From positions 4,151,001 through 4,215,000 of the forward strand of contig NZ_CP134605.1 in NCBI RefSeq assembly GCF_031844685.1: a stretch of 64,000 bases of DNA, written 5' to 3'. This stretch comes from Streptomyces sp. ITFR-21. Lineage in GTDB: Bacteria > Actinomycetota > Actinomycetes > Streptomycetales > Streptomycetaceae. Under the pieces are notes generated by a model. It was not told the origin of the DNA. It saw only the letters and a program-made list of their open reading frames with translations, and ran no database searches. Shown one piece after another: positions 30,500-38,662 of the stretch (position 1 is the stretch's first letter; the number at the start of each line of letters is the position of its first letter). Position numbers and translations under genes: made by a program.

Positions 30500-30868
30500 A
30501 TGATCGTAGGAGTCGGGATCGACGTGGCCGGGATCGACCGCTTCGAGGCGGCCCTCACCCGCACCCCCGGTATGGCCGAACGCCTCTTCACCCCCGCCGA
30601 ACTGTGCCTGCCCAGCGGTGAACGCCGCGGCCTCGCCTCCCTGGCCGCCCGCTTCGCCGCCAAGGAGGCCCTTGCCAAGTCCCTCGGCGCGCCGCCCGGC
30701 CTGCACTGGCTCGACGCCGAGATCACCACCACCCCCTCGGGGCAGCCCCTGCTCACCGTCCGCGGCACCGTCGCCCGCCGCGCCGCCGTCCTCGGCGTCA
30801 CCAACTGGCACGTCTCCCTCAGCCACGACGCGGGCATCGCCTCCGCGGTGGTGATCGCGGAGAGCTGA
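30500..30868 (+). CDS. acpS: Holo-[acyl-carrier-protein] synthase
   Basis: AcpS transfers phosphopantetheine from CoA to the fatty-acid acyl carrier protein. The 122-residue protein has the metal and active-site motifs [13 protein letters not shown] (residues 4-16) and [12 protein letters not shown] (near 53-64). It lies beside coaA, whose pathway makes its CoA donor, but is transcribed the other way. nnr and alr follow in the same direction. Confidence 0.97.
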   Translation: MIVGVGIDVAGIDRFEAALTRTPGMAERLFTPAELCLPSGERRGLASLAARFAAKEALAKSLGAPPGLHWLDAEITTTPSGQPLLTVRGTVARRAAVLGVTNWHVSLSHDAGIASAVVIAES

Positions 30869-31091
30869 GGGCGGCTCCGCCCGGCCGGTCCGCGCGGCGG
30901 CGGCAGGCGGCCCTGACCCCGTCACCGGCGGACTCCCGCACGAGCGCCCGGAGCTGACGCGGCGTGACCGGGCACCCCGCACGCCGCGCTTCGGGGACTC
31001 CGGCCCGCCGACGGCCGCGTGGCACCGCGTACCGGGCGTCCGTATCCTCGGGCTGACCGCCGACCGGAGGGTCGCTGACTGGAGGTTCGCG

Positions 31092-32531
31092 ATGAGGTAC
31101 GGGCACAGCGTGGCGACCGTACGGGCGGCGGAGGGGGCACTCATGGGGCGGCTGCCCGACGGGGCGCTGATGCGGCGGGCGGCGGCCGGGCTGGCCGCGG
31201 TGTGCGCGGAACTGGTGGGGCGGGTCTACGGGGCCCGGGTGGTGGTGCTGACCGGGAGCGGCGACAACGGCGGCGACGCCCTGTACGCGGGCGCCCGGCT
31301 CGCGCGGCGCGGGGCGGGGGTGACCGCGGTGCTGCTGGCCCCGAACCGCGCGCACGCCGGGGGGCTGGCGGCCCTGCTGGCGGCCGGCGGCCGGACCGCC
31401 GCGGCGGGCGACGGACCCGGCCTGGTCGCCGGGGCCGATCTGGTGCTGGACGGGATCACCGGCATCGGCGGCAAGGGCGGCCTGCGACCGGAGGCCGCGG
31501 CGCTGGCGCGGGCCGCGCACCGGGCGCGCGCCGCCGTCGTCGCGGTGGACCTGCCGAGCGGCGTGGACGCCGACACCGGCGAGGTGCCGGGCGAGGCGGT
31601 GCGCGCCGATGTGACGGTCACCTTCGGCACGTACAAGCCGGGCCTGCTGGTCGACCCCGCCGCCGAACACGCCGGCGCGCTGCGGCTGATCGACATCGGG
31701 CTCGGCGGCGACCTGGGCCCCCCGGCGCTGGAGGCCCTCCAGCACGCCGACGTGGCCGCCCTGCTGCCCGGCCCCGCCGGTGAGAGCGACAAGTACAGCC
31801 GGGGCGTGGTCGGCGTCGCGGCCGGCTCCCAGCGGTACCCGGGCGCGGCCGTGCTGGCGGTCTCCGGCGCGCTGCGGGCCGGCGCGGGCGCCGTCCGCTA
31901 CGTCGGCCCCGGCGGTGACGCGGTGCTCGCCCGCCACCCCGAGGTGCTGGTCTCCGCCGGCTCGCCGCGCGACGCCGGGCGGGTGCAGGCGTGGGTGGCC
32001 GGCCCCGGGCTCGGCGACACCGCCGACGCCCGGACCGCCGTGGACGAGGCGCTGGACAGCGCCGTCCCCGTCCTGGTGGACGCCGACGGCCTGCGCCTGC
32101 TGGACGCCGGCACCGTACGGAAGCGGCCCGCGCCGACCGTACTGACCCCGCACGCCGGGGAGGCGGCCGGCCTGCTCGGCTGGGAGCGCGCGGACGTCGA
32201 GGCGCGGCGGCTGGACGCGGTCCGGGCGCTGGCCGACCGCTTCGGGGCGACCGTGCTGCTCAAGGGCTCCACGACGCTAATCGCCGACCCGGACGACGGC
32301 GTCCCGGTCCGGGTCAACCCGACCGGCACCGCCTGGCTGGCCACCGCGGGCAGCGGCGACGTGCTGTCCGGCCTCACCGGCTCGCTGCTGGCCGCCGGCC
32401 TCGCCGCCCGCGACGCCGCCTCGGTCGGCGCGTACCTGCACGGCCTGGCGGCCCGGCTGGCCGGCGGCCCGCTCGCCGCGCTCGACGTGGCCGACGCGGT
32501 CCCGGCGGCTTGGCGCAACGTCCGGGCCTGA
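31092..32531 (+). CDS. nnr: Bifunctional NAD(P)H-hydrate repair enzyme (epimerase + dehydratase)
   Basis: It repairs hydrated NAD(P)H. The 479-residue protein fuses two domains. The N-terminal epimerase (about 1-210) has the LTGSGDNGGDALYAGARLAR loop. The C-terminal ADP-dependent dehydratase (about 220-475) has TPHAGEAAGLLG and GTAWLATAGSGDVLSGLTGS. Start ATG 31092 follows GGAGG. alr starts 13 bases after its stop, indicating cotranscription. Confidence 0.96.
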   Translation: MRYGHSVATVRAAEGALMGRLPDGALMRRAAAGLAAVCAELVGRVYGARVVVLTGSGDNGGDALYAGARLARRGAGVTAVLLAPNRAHAGGLAALLAAGGRTAAAGDGPGLVAGADLVLDGITGIGGKGGLRPEAAALARAAHRARAAVVAVDLPSGVDADTGEVPGEAVRADVTVTFGTYKPGLLVDPAAEHAGALRLIDIGLGGDLGPPALEALQHADVAALLPGPAGESDKYSRGVVGVAAGSQRYPGAAVLAVSGALRAGAGAVRYVGPGGDAVLARHPEVLVSAGSPRDAGRVQAWVAGPGLGDTADARTAVDEALDSAVPVLVDADGLRLLDAGTVRKRPAPTVLTPHAGEAAGLLGWERADVEARRLDAVRALADRFGATVLLKGSTTLIADPDDGVPVRVNPTGTAWLATAGSGDVLSGLTGSLLAAGLAARDAASVGAYLHGLAARLAGGPLAALDVADAVPAAWRNVRA

Positions 32532-32544
32532 GAGACTGGGCCGG

Positions 32545-33711
32545 ATGAACGACACGGACACGCGCGCCCGGGCACGGATCGACCTGGGCGCGCTGCGCGC
32601 GAACGTCGCGGCACTGCGGGCGAAGGCCCCCGGCGCCGCGTTCATGGCCGTCGTCAAGGCCGACGGCTACGGGCACGGCATGGTGCCGTGCGCGCGGGCC
32701 GCGCTGGCGGCCGGCGCCACCTGGATCGGCGTCGCCACCCCCGAGGAGGCCCTGGCGGTACGGGCGGCCGGCATCGGCGCCCGGGTGCTGTGCTGGCTGT
32801 GGACGCCCGGCGGCCCCTGGCGGGCGTGCGTCGAGGCGGACGTCGATGTGACGGTGAGCGCGCGATGGGCGCTCACCGCGGTCACCGAGGCGGCCCGCGC
32901 GGCCGGCCGCACCGCCCGGGTGCAGCTCAAGATCGACGCCGGGCTCGGCCGCAACGGCGCCCAGCCCGCCGACTGGCCCGCCCTCACCGCCGCCGCCCGT
33001 GCCGCCGAGCGCGCCGGGCTGATCGAGGTGACCGGCGTCTGGGCGCACTTCTCCTGCGCCGACGAGCCCGGCCACCCCGCGATCGACCGCGAACTGGGCG
33101 TCTTCCTGCGGGCCGTCCGGCAGGCCGAGGACGCGGGCCTGACCCCCGAGGTGCGGCACATCGCCAACTCCCCCGGCACCCTCACCCTCCCCGAGGCGCA
33201 CTTCGACCTGGTGCGGCCGGGCATCGCCATGTACGGCATCTCCCCGGTGCCGCAGCTCGGCGGCCCCGCCGACTTCGGGCTGCGCCCGGTGATGACGCTC
33301 AGCGCCCACCTCGCCTCGGTCAAGCGGGTGCCCGGCGGACACGGCGTCAGTTACGGCCACCACTACGTCACTCCGGGCGACACGACGCTTGCCCTGGTCC
33401 CGCTGGGGTACGCGGACGGAGTACCGCGGCACGCGTCCGGCGCGGGGCCGGTGCTGGTGGCCGGGAAGTGGCGGGTGGTGGCGGGACGTGTCGCGATGGA
33501 CCAGTTCGTCGTCGACCTCGGTGGCGACGCCGCCGGCCCCGGTGACGAGGCCGTCCTCTTCGGCCCCGGCGACGACGGCGAGCCCACGGCCGAGGACTGG
33601 GCCCGAGCCGCCGGCACCATCGCCTACGAGATCGTCACCCGGATCGGCCCCCGGGTCCCCCGTACGTACCTGGACGGCGCCGCCGGCGCCGTCGACCTCG
33701 GCGGGCGGTAG
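32545..33711 (+). CDS. alr: Alanine racemase
   Basis: This PLP enzyme makes D-alanine for peptidoglycan. The 388-residue protein has the PLP lysine in VVKADGYGHGMVPCA near residue 37, the segment MAMYGISP, and the C-terminal beta domain. The second catalytic tyrosine lies in GVSYGHHYVT. It lies between nnr and the hydrolase gene, all on one strand with short gaps. Confidence 0.97.
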   Translation: MNDTDTRARARIDLGALRANVAALRAKAPGAAFMAVVKADGYGHGMVPCARAALAAGATWIGVATPEEALAVRAAGIGARVLCWLWTPGGPWRACVEADVDVTVSARWALTAVTEAARAAGRTARVQLKIDAGLGRNGAQPADWPALTAAARAAERAGLIEVTGVWAHFSCADEPGHPAIDRELGVFLRAVRQAEDAGLTPEVRHIANSPGTLTLPEAHFDLVRPGIAMYGISPVPQLGGPADFGLRPVMTLSAHLASVKRVPGGHGVSYGHHYVTPGDTTLALVPLGYADGVPRHASGAGPVLVAGKWRVVAGRVAMDQFVVDLGGDAAGPGDEAVLFGPGDDGEPTAEDWARAAGTIAYEIVTRIGPRVPRTYLDGAAGAVDLGGR

Positions 33712-33718
33712 CGGCCAC

Positions 33719-34939
33719 ATGCCCGAGAAGACATGGGAGAAGGCCGGACTGGTCGGCGCCGCGATCGGCGTGGTGGCGGCCGGCGCCGCCGCCGGAGTGG
33801 CGATCGAGCGGGCCACCGTCGGCCGCGGCACCCGCCGCCGGGCCCGGCTCGCCCTGGACGCGGCCGGCCCCTACGGCACGCTGCGCGGCGCCCCCGGCAC
33901 GGCGGTCGCCGAGGACGGCACCGAGCTGTACTACGAGACCGAGGAGGCCGACCCGCTGCCGCCGTCTGAACCGCCGCAGCCGCAGAAGCGCGGCCGGGGC
34001 TGGCTGCGCCTGCCCGGCCAGGCCAAGGGCCGGCCGGTGCGGGCCCCGCTCCCGCTCACCGTCGTCTTCTCGCACGGCTACTGCCTGACCCAGGACGCCT
34101 GGCACTTCCAGCGCGCCGCCCTGCGCGGCACCGTACGGGCCGTCTACTGGGACCAGCGCAGCCACGGCCGCAGCGAACGCGGCCGGGACCAGGCGGCCGG
34201 CAAGCCCGCCACCATCGACCAGCTGGGCCGGGACCTGAAGGCGGTGCTGGACGCGGCCGTGCCCGAGGGCCCGGTGGTGCTGGTCGGGCACTCCATGGGC
34301 GGCATGACGGTGATGGCCTTCGCCGACCAGTTCCCGGAGTACGTCAGGGACCGGGTCGCCGGGGTGGCGTTCGTGTCGACCTCCGCGGGCAAGCTCGCCG
34401 CCGTCACCCTCGGCCTGCCGGCCGCCGGCGCGCGGGCCTTCCGGCTGCTGGCCCCCGGTGTGCTGCGGCTGCTCGGCAGCCAGGTCGACCTGGTGGAACG
34501 CACCCGCCGGGCCACCGCCGACCTGTTCGCCGGACTGATCAAGCGGTACTCCTTCGGCGCCGAGGACATCGACCCGGCGGTCGGCCGGTTCGCCGAGCGG
34601 CTGATCGAGTCCACGCCGATCGACGTGGTGGCGGAGTTCTACCCGGCGTTCACCGAGCACGAGAAGGGCGCCGCGCTCGCCGTGCTGGACGGGACGCCCG
34701 CGCTGGTGCTGGCCGGTGACAAGGACCTGCTGACGCCCAGCGCGCACAGCGCCGAGATCGCCGAGAAACTCCCGGCCGCCGAGCTGATCATCGTGCCGGG
34801 CGCCGGGCACCTGGTGCTGATGGAGCGGCCGGCACTGGTCACCACCGCCCTCGCCCGGCTGACGGCGGAGGCCGCCGACACCGTACGCGCCCCCGTCGCG
34901 CCGCGGCTTCGGCAGCTGGCGGCCATGACCGACGAGTAG
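33719..34939 (+). CDS. Alpha/beta hydrolase with N-terminal membrane segment
   Basis: The 406-residue protein starts at ATG 33719, eight bases after alr. Residues 9-30 (AGLVGAAIGVVAAGAAAGVA) form one hydrophobic helix or signal anchor. The hydrolase fold follows. The oxyanion region is FSHGYCLTQDAWHF, the nucleophile elbow GHSMGG supplies the serine, and GDKDLLTP and GAGHLVLMERP supply the acid and histidine. The substrate is unknown. The conserved alr-hydrolase-tsaE order in streptomycetes suggests a cell-envelope or housekeeping role, which is inference. Confidence 0.93.
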   Translation: MPEKTWEKAGLVGAAIGVVAAGAAAGVAIERATVGRGTRRRARLALDAAGPYGTLRGAPGTAVAEDGTELYYETEEADPLPPSEPPQPQKRGRGWLRLPGQAKGRPVRAPLPLTVVFSHGYCLTQDAWHFQRAALRGTVRAVYWDQRSHGRSERGRDQAAGKPATIDQLGRDLKAVLDAAVPEGPVVLVGHSMGGMTVMAFADQFPEYVRDRVAGVAFVSTSAGKLAAVTLGLPAAGARAFRLLAPGVLRLLGSQVDLVERTRRATADLFAGLIKRYSFGAEDIDPAVGRFAERLIESTPIDVVAEFYPAFTEHEKGAALAVLDGTPALVLAGDKDLLTPSAHSAEIAEKLPAAELIIVPGAGHLVLMERPALVTTALARLTAEAADTVRAPVAPRLRQLAAMTDE

Positions 34940-34950
34940 CATGCGCCTTC

Positions 34951-35493
34951 ATGGGCAAACCGCACGACCGGCACCCCGCCGATACCGCAGAGGCCGCTCC
35001 CGTGGTCCGCATCACCGTCCGCGACCCCGAGCGCATGCACGAGCTGGGCCGGCGGCTCGCCGCCCTTCTCACCCCCGGTGACCTGGTCCTGCTCAGTGGC
35101 GAGCTGGGCGCCGGCAAGACCACCCTGACCCGCGGGCTGGGCGAGGGCCTCGGCGTCCGCGGCGCCGTCACGTCGCCGACCTTCGTCATCGCCCGGGTAC
35201 ACCCCTCGCTCGGCGACGGCCCGGCCCTGGTGCACGTGGACGCCTACCGGCTGGGCGGCGGCCTGGACCAGATGGAGGACCTCGACCTGGACGTGTCCCT
35301 GCCGGAGTCGGTGGTGGTCGTCGAGTGGGGCGACGGAAAGGTGGAGGACCTCTCCGACGCGCGGCTGCACGTGGCCATCGCCCGTACGGCCGGCGGGGAG
35401 GAGCAGGAGCGGGCGGACGACGTCCGCGAGGTGACCGTGACCGGGGTCGGGCCGCGCTGGGCGCAGGAGGACCTGGGCACGCTGCGGGTGTGA
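34951..35493 (+). CDS. tsaE: tRNA threonylcarbamoyladenosine (t6A) synthesis ATPase TsaE
   Basis: TsaE is the ATPase that works with TsaB and TsaD to make t6A at position 37 of ANN-decoding tRNAs. The 180-residue protein has the P-loop LSGELGAGKTTLTRG (about residues 47-61), SPTFVI, and the VVVEWGDG motif. In most streptomycetes tsaB, rimI and tsaD follow on the same strand. Here they lie about 6 kb away in the opposite orientation. Confidence 0.96.
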   Translation: MGKPHDRHPADTAEAAPVVRITVRDPERMHELGRRLAALLTPGDLVLLSGELGAGKTTLTRGLGEGLGVRGAVTSPTFVIARVHPSLGDGPALVHVDAYRLGGGLDQMEDLDLDVSLPESVVVVEWGDGKVEDLSDARLHVAIARTAGGEEQERADDVREVTVTGVGPRWAQEDLGTLRV

Positions 35494-35571
35494 GCCGACA
35501 TGAACCGACACGGTGTCGGGAAGATGTTGCGCACCGGCGGGCGCCCGTGGTCTGCTGGAGGCGGGCAGCTG

Positions 35572-35587
35572 GTTAGGGCTGCCTAAC
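35572..35587. promoter_or_regulatory. Palindrome resembling an iron-repressor (IdeR/DmdR) box
   Basis: GTTAGG (35572-35577), GCTG, then CCTAAC (35582-35587) form a perfect 6-4-6 inverted repeat 22 bases before the ATG at 35610. It shares the TTAGG...CCTAA arms of actinobacterial iron boxes but not the full 19-base consensus. I infer a metal-dependent operator with modest confidence. Confidence 0.4.
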
Positions 35588-35609
35588 TTCGCCGTACGAG
35601 GAGGCGCGC

Positions 35610-35837
35610 ATGCCGGCCCAGCCCCCGCACGACCAGCACCCCACCCCCTCGGTGAGCGATGTCCTGGCCTCCTGCGCGGCGGCCCGCACGGTCTCCACAC
35701 CCCCACGGGACCCCGCCCGGGGCGACGCCGCCGAAGGCACCCCGGAGGGCGCCGCCGGACCGGACGGTGCCGCCGGGCGCGGCGCGGGCTCGCCGGCGCG
35801 GGCCGCGACGCCGCCTGAGGATCATCCGGGCGGGTGA
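35610..35837 (+). CDS. Small hypothetical protein with a VSDVLASCAAA segment
   Basis: This 75-residue frame has a strong ribosome site (GAGGAGG at 35599-35604) before ATG 35610. It starts PAQPPHDQHPTPSVSDVLASC, then AAARTVSTPP, then a disordered Gly/Ala/Pro tail. I do not recognise a named family. The ribosome site and the palindrome just upstream suggest a real regulated gene. One cysteine is present. Confidence 0.55.
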   Translation: MPAQPPHDQHPTPSVSDVLASCAAARTVSTPPRDPARGDAAEGTPEGAAGPDGAAGRGAGSPARAATPPEDHPGG

Positions 35838-36333
35838 AGCCCGCGGTTTCCCGGCGGGCAGGGTGACCGGCCCCCGGCCGGTGGTCCAGGTACGGCAGGA
35901 GCAGCCCCTTTCGGGCCGGTGGCGACGTGCGCCCTCGTCGTGGTTCATCGCGCGTTTCTCCGCGCCCCTGGGCGGAGCACCTGCCCGGCGCAACGGCAAT
36001 CCCCGGGGCGTGGGCCTTTGCCGCCGGCGGCAGCCCACCCGAGGGCGCGGCCATCCTCCCCGCCGGACGGCAACGCACCAGGGCCGTGGGGAGCGGCGCG
36101 CGCAACCGGCCACCGGTCGGTGGCGGGAGAGCACGTCCCCGGGCGCTGCACGACGCGCAGGCGCGCGCCCATTCGGTCGGTGGGCGAAAGAACGGAGCCG
36201 GCGTATTCCGGCAGCCCCGGTGGACGTTTTCGGGGGCGGGGGCCGTGTGTGCCGGCTTCCAGGCTACCGTCGCGGTTGCGTACCGTGATCTCCCGATGCC
36301 GCCTATGTGACGGCGGAGGAGAGGGGAACAGGC
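35838..36333. repeat. Spacer with dispersed streptomycete repeat sequence
   Basis: No gene is supported in this gap. It contains GGTTCATCGCGCGTTTCTCC followed by GCGCCCCTGGGCGG (about 35942-35975), a version of the CGCAGTTCCCCGCGCCCCT element that I recall as common between Streptomyces genes. Next comes GCCCGGCGCAACGGCAAT and CCCCGGGG (35983-36008), then GCCGCCGGCGGCAGCCCACC and CGAGGG (36020-36046). Related copies occur near 37707 and 39946. Confidence 0.55.
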
Positions 36334-36489
36334 ATGCGATCTCACGGTTTCACGACATACGCGGTGCACGGCGGGGACGGCGGAGAGGGAGACGGGGACG
36401 GGCATCCCGGGACGCCGTGGACCCCGCCGGAGGAGCCGCCGTCGCCGGACGGCGACACCCCGTCCGGCGACGGAAAGCACCGCCGATGA
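36334..36489 (+). CDS. Candidate precursor peptide, Asp-Gly-rich (51 residues)
   Basis: This short gene has a strong ribosome site (GGAGGAGAGGGG ending about 9 bases before ATG 36334), and its TGA overlaps the next ATG as ATGA. The peptide begins MRSHGFTTYAVHGG. Asp-Gly pairs occur at 15-16, 20-21, 22-23, 39-40 and 46-47, and a PPEEPPSP segment lies at 31-38. There is no cysteine. Asp-Gly is the preferred site of isoaspartate and aspartimide formation, and the overlapping downstream gene is an isoaspartate-methyltransferase-like enzyme. I infer a RiPP precursor of the aspartimide (imiditide) kind. No database match was possible, so it could instead be a small non-substrate protein. Confidence 0.6.
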   Translation: MRSHGFTTYAVHGGDGGEGDGDGHPGTPWTPPEEPPSPDGDTPSGDGKHRR

Positions 36490-37685
36490 CGTTGACCGGC
36501 CATCAGGTCCGGACGGCCTGGGCGGACCTGGTGTGCTCCCTGGTCGAATCCGGCACGATGACGCCGCAGTGGGCGACCGCGTTCCGGGAGGTCGACCGGG
36601 CACGGTTCCTCCCGGCGGTCGTGTGGCCGTACGACATGGCCACCAGGACCAGCACGCGCAGCGACCGGAACGCCGATCCGGACGGCTGGTACGGCCACGC
36701 CGACGCGAATGTGCCGGTCACCACCCAGTGGGACGACGGCCGCCACGAGGGGCCGGGCCCCGGCCGCGTACCCACTTCCTCCGCCTCCGCGCCCTCGGTC
36801 GTCGCGGCGATGCTGCGCGACCTGGACGTGCGCGACGGCCTGCGCGTACTGGAGATCGGAACGGGGACCGGCTGGAACGCGGGCCTGCTCACCCGCCGTC
36901 TTGGCGACGGGCAGGTCACCAGCGTGGAGGTCGATCCGGCCGTCGCGGCCACCGCCGCCACCGCCCTGCACGAGACCGGCCTGTCGCCGGAGCTGGTGGT
37001 CGCCGACGGGCTGCCCGGCCACCCGGCGGGCGCCCCCTACGACCGGGTGATCGCGACCATGGCGGTGCGCGCCGTCCCCTACGCGTGGGTGCGGCAGACC
37101 GTTCCCACGGGTGTGGTCGTGACACCGTGGGGCACGCACTACTCGCCCGCCGACGCGGTGGCACGCCTGGTCGTCGCGGGCGACCACAGCCGCGCCGAGG
37201 GACGGTTCACCCGGCCCGTGGAGTTCATGAAGGCGCGCACACACCGCCTGGCCAGAACCGCGCACGCCCAGTACGTTCCCGGCGGCGATGTCGCCGCCGC
37301 GGCCGAGTCCGTCACCGGCACCGACCTGGCCGCGACCGACCTCGGACATCCGTTCGGGTTCGTCGCCGGCCTGTTCGTCGGCCACGACTGCGTCAGCGCC
37401 ACGGACCGCCGGGGCGCCGATCTCAGCTTCTGGCTGTACGGGATCACGGACCGCTCCTGGGCGGCAGCCGTCCTGCACGACGGCCGGCGGACGTCCACGG
37501 TCTACCAGGGCGGCCCCCGACGCCTGTGGGACGGCATCGAGACCGCACACACGTGGTGGGCCGGAACCGGACGCCCCGACATCACCCGCTTCGGCCTGAC
37601 CGTCACCCCCGACGGCCAGACAACATGGCTCGACACCCCGCACCGCCCGCTGCCCGTGCCGCAGGCGGCTGCCGACGGGGACTGA
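36486..37685 (+). CDS. Protein-isoaspartate O-methyltransferase-like enzyme (RiPP-associated type)
   Basis: The 399-residue protein is nearly twice the length of housekeeping PCMT. The SAM-binding motif VLEIGTGTGWNAG lies at about 121-133, with the acidic SVEVDP following. Upstream are the PCMT-like VPTSSASAPSVVAAMLRD and FLPAVVWPYDMAT; SAM-domain sequence runs to about 230. A C-terminal domain of about 160 residues (from VEFMKARTHRL) contains ADLSFWLYGITDRSWAA, a layout I associate with methyltransferases of ATP-grasp and imiditide peptide systems. No ATP-grasp gene is nearby. The start overlaps the peptide stop by four bases, giving coupled translation. Confidence 0.85.
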   Translation: MTLTGHQVRTAWADLVCSLVESGTMTPQWATAFREVDRARFLPAVVWPYDMATRTSTRSDRNADPDGWYGHADANVPVTTQWDDGRHEGPGPGRVPTSSASAPSVVAAMLRDLDVRDGLRVLEIGTGTGWNAGLLTRRLGDGQVTSVEVDPAVAATAATALHETGLSPELVVADGLPGHPAGAPYDRVIATMAVRAVPYAWVRQTVPTGVVVTPWGTHYSPADAVARLVVAGDHSRAEGRFTRPVEFMKARTHRLARTAHAQYVPGGDVAAAAESVTGTDLAATDLGHPFGFVAGLFVGHDCVSATDRRGADLSFWLYGITDRSWAAAVLHDGRRTSTVYQGGPRRLWDGIETAHTWWAGTGRPDITRFGLTVTPDGQTTWLDTPHRPLPVPQAAADGD

Positions 37686-37769
37686 AGCCGGGGGTCCGTG
37701 GCGTCCGCCCGGCGCAACGGCAACCCCCGGGGTGGTGGGGCTTCCTGCCGTGGGCGGTCGGGGTGGGGG

Positions 37770-38279
37770 TCAGGCGGCTTTCCCGTATCCGCGGGGTGGC
37801 TGCCGTCGGGCCCGGGCGGTGTCGCCGCCGAGCTCGGCCCACACCGACTTGCCGAACCGCAGGGTGTCCACGCCCCAGTTGCCGCCGGTCAGGGCGTCCA
37901 CCACGACCAGACCGCGCCCGTACGCGTGCCGCTCCGGCTTGGCCGCGCTCGCGTCGTGCACCTCGACCCGCACCCCACCCGCGAGGCGCACCACCCGCAC
38001 CCGAACACCCGCATACGCCGGCGGCACCGCGTACATCACCGCATTGGTCACCAGCTCGCTCACCACCAGCCCGGCATCGTCCGCCAGATCCGCCAGCCCC
38101 CACCCGTCCAGCACCCGCACCACGAAACCCCGCGCCCTGCGCACCGACCGCGCCTCCCGGGCCATCAGCACACACCCACCCCGGTCCCCCACCACCGAAA
38201 GCTCCGAGGCGGGCAGGACCCCCACCACCTCCGCGAACACCACACACACCGGCACACCGGGACGCTCCACCGCACTCAC
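37770..38279 (-). CDS. ATP-binding protein, RsbW-like anti-sigma kinase family (HATPase_c)
   Basis: From GTG 38279 the protein has 169 residues. The region from about residue 30 has ARSVRRARGFVVRVLDGWGL, then the N-box DDAGLVVSELVTNAVMYA, then VEVHDAS and GRGLVVVDAL, all hallmarks of the GHKL ATPases that act as serine kinases or anti-sigma factors. Streptomycetes have dozens, often next to XRE regulators, as here. It is convergent with the methyltransferase gene and divergent from the XRE gene. Its partner is unknown. GTG was chosen for the purine-rich AGGGGG upstream; an ATG at 38342 is also possible. Confidence 0.85.
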   Translation of the reverse strand: MSAVERPGVPVCVVFAEVVGVLPASELSVVGDRGGCVLMAREARSVRRARGFVVRVLDGWGLADLADDAGLVVSELVTNAVMYAVPPAYAGVRVRVVRLAGGVRVEVHDASAAKPERHAYGRGLVVVDALTGGNWGVDTLRFGKSVWAELGGDTARARRQPPRGYGKAA

Positions 38280-38662
38280 CGCCGCACCGCCCCCTCGAAG
38301 TGCTCCTGCACACAAGGGCGGACGAGCGCGTCCCCCCGGCATCGGCCGACCACGACCCCGCCCCGCATCACTTCGCGCGACACCGGATCCCGGCTGGCAG
38401 TGGACCGCCGCGGCACCTCCGCCGGGGTCCCGGGCTGTTCAGGGGGCTCGGTACGAGGCGCGTACACCCCATCCACTCGCTGCGCCCCAGGGCGACCAAG
38501 AAGGTCTGCCCGTACACAGGCGACAATTCGGCGGATAAGCTCGATCACGTCCGATCAGCCGCCGGGGTCTGTGCTCCTCCATCGAATCGGCCGGGCTCGT
38601 CGAGGTGAGGAACCAGACGAGTGGCCAGGAGGGGGCCACACCGGAGAGGAAGGGGGCCAGGG

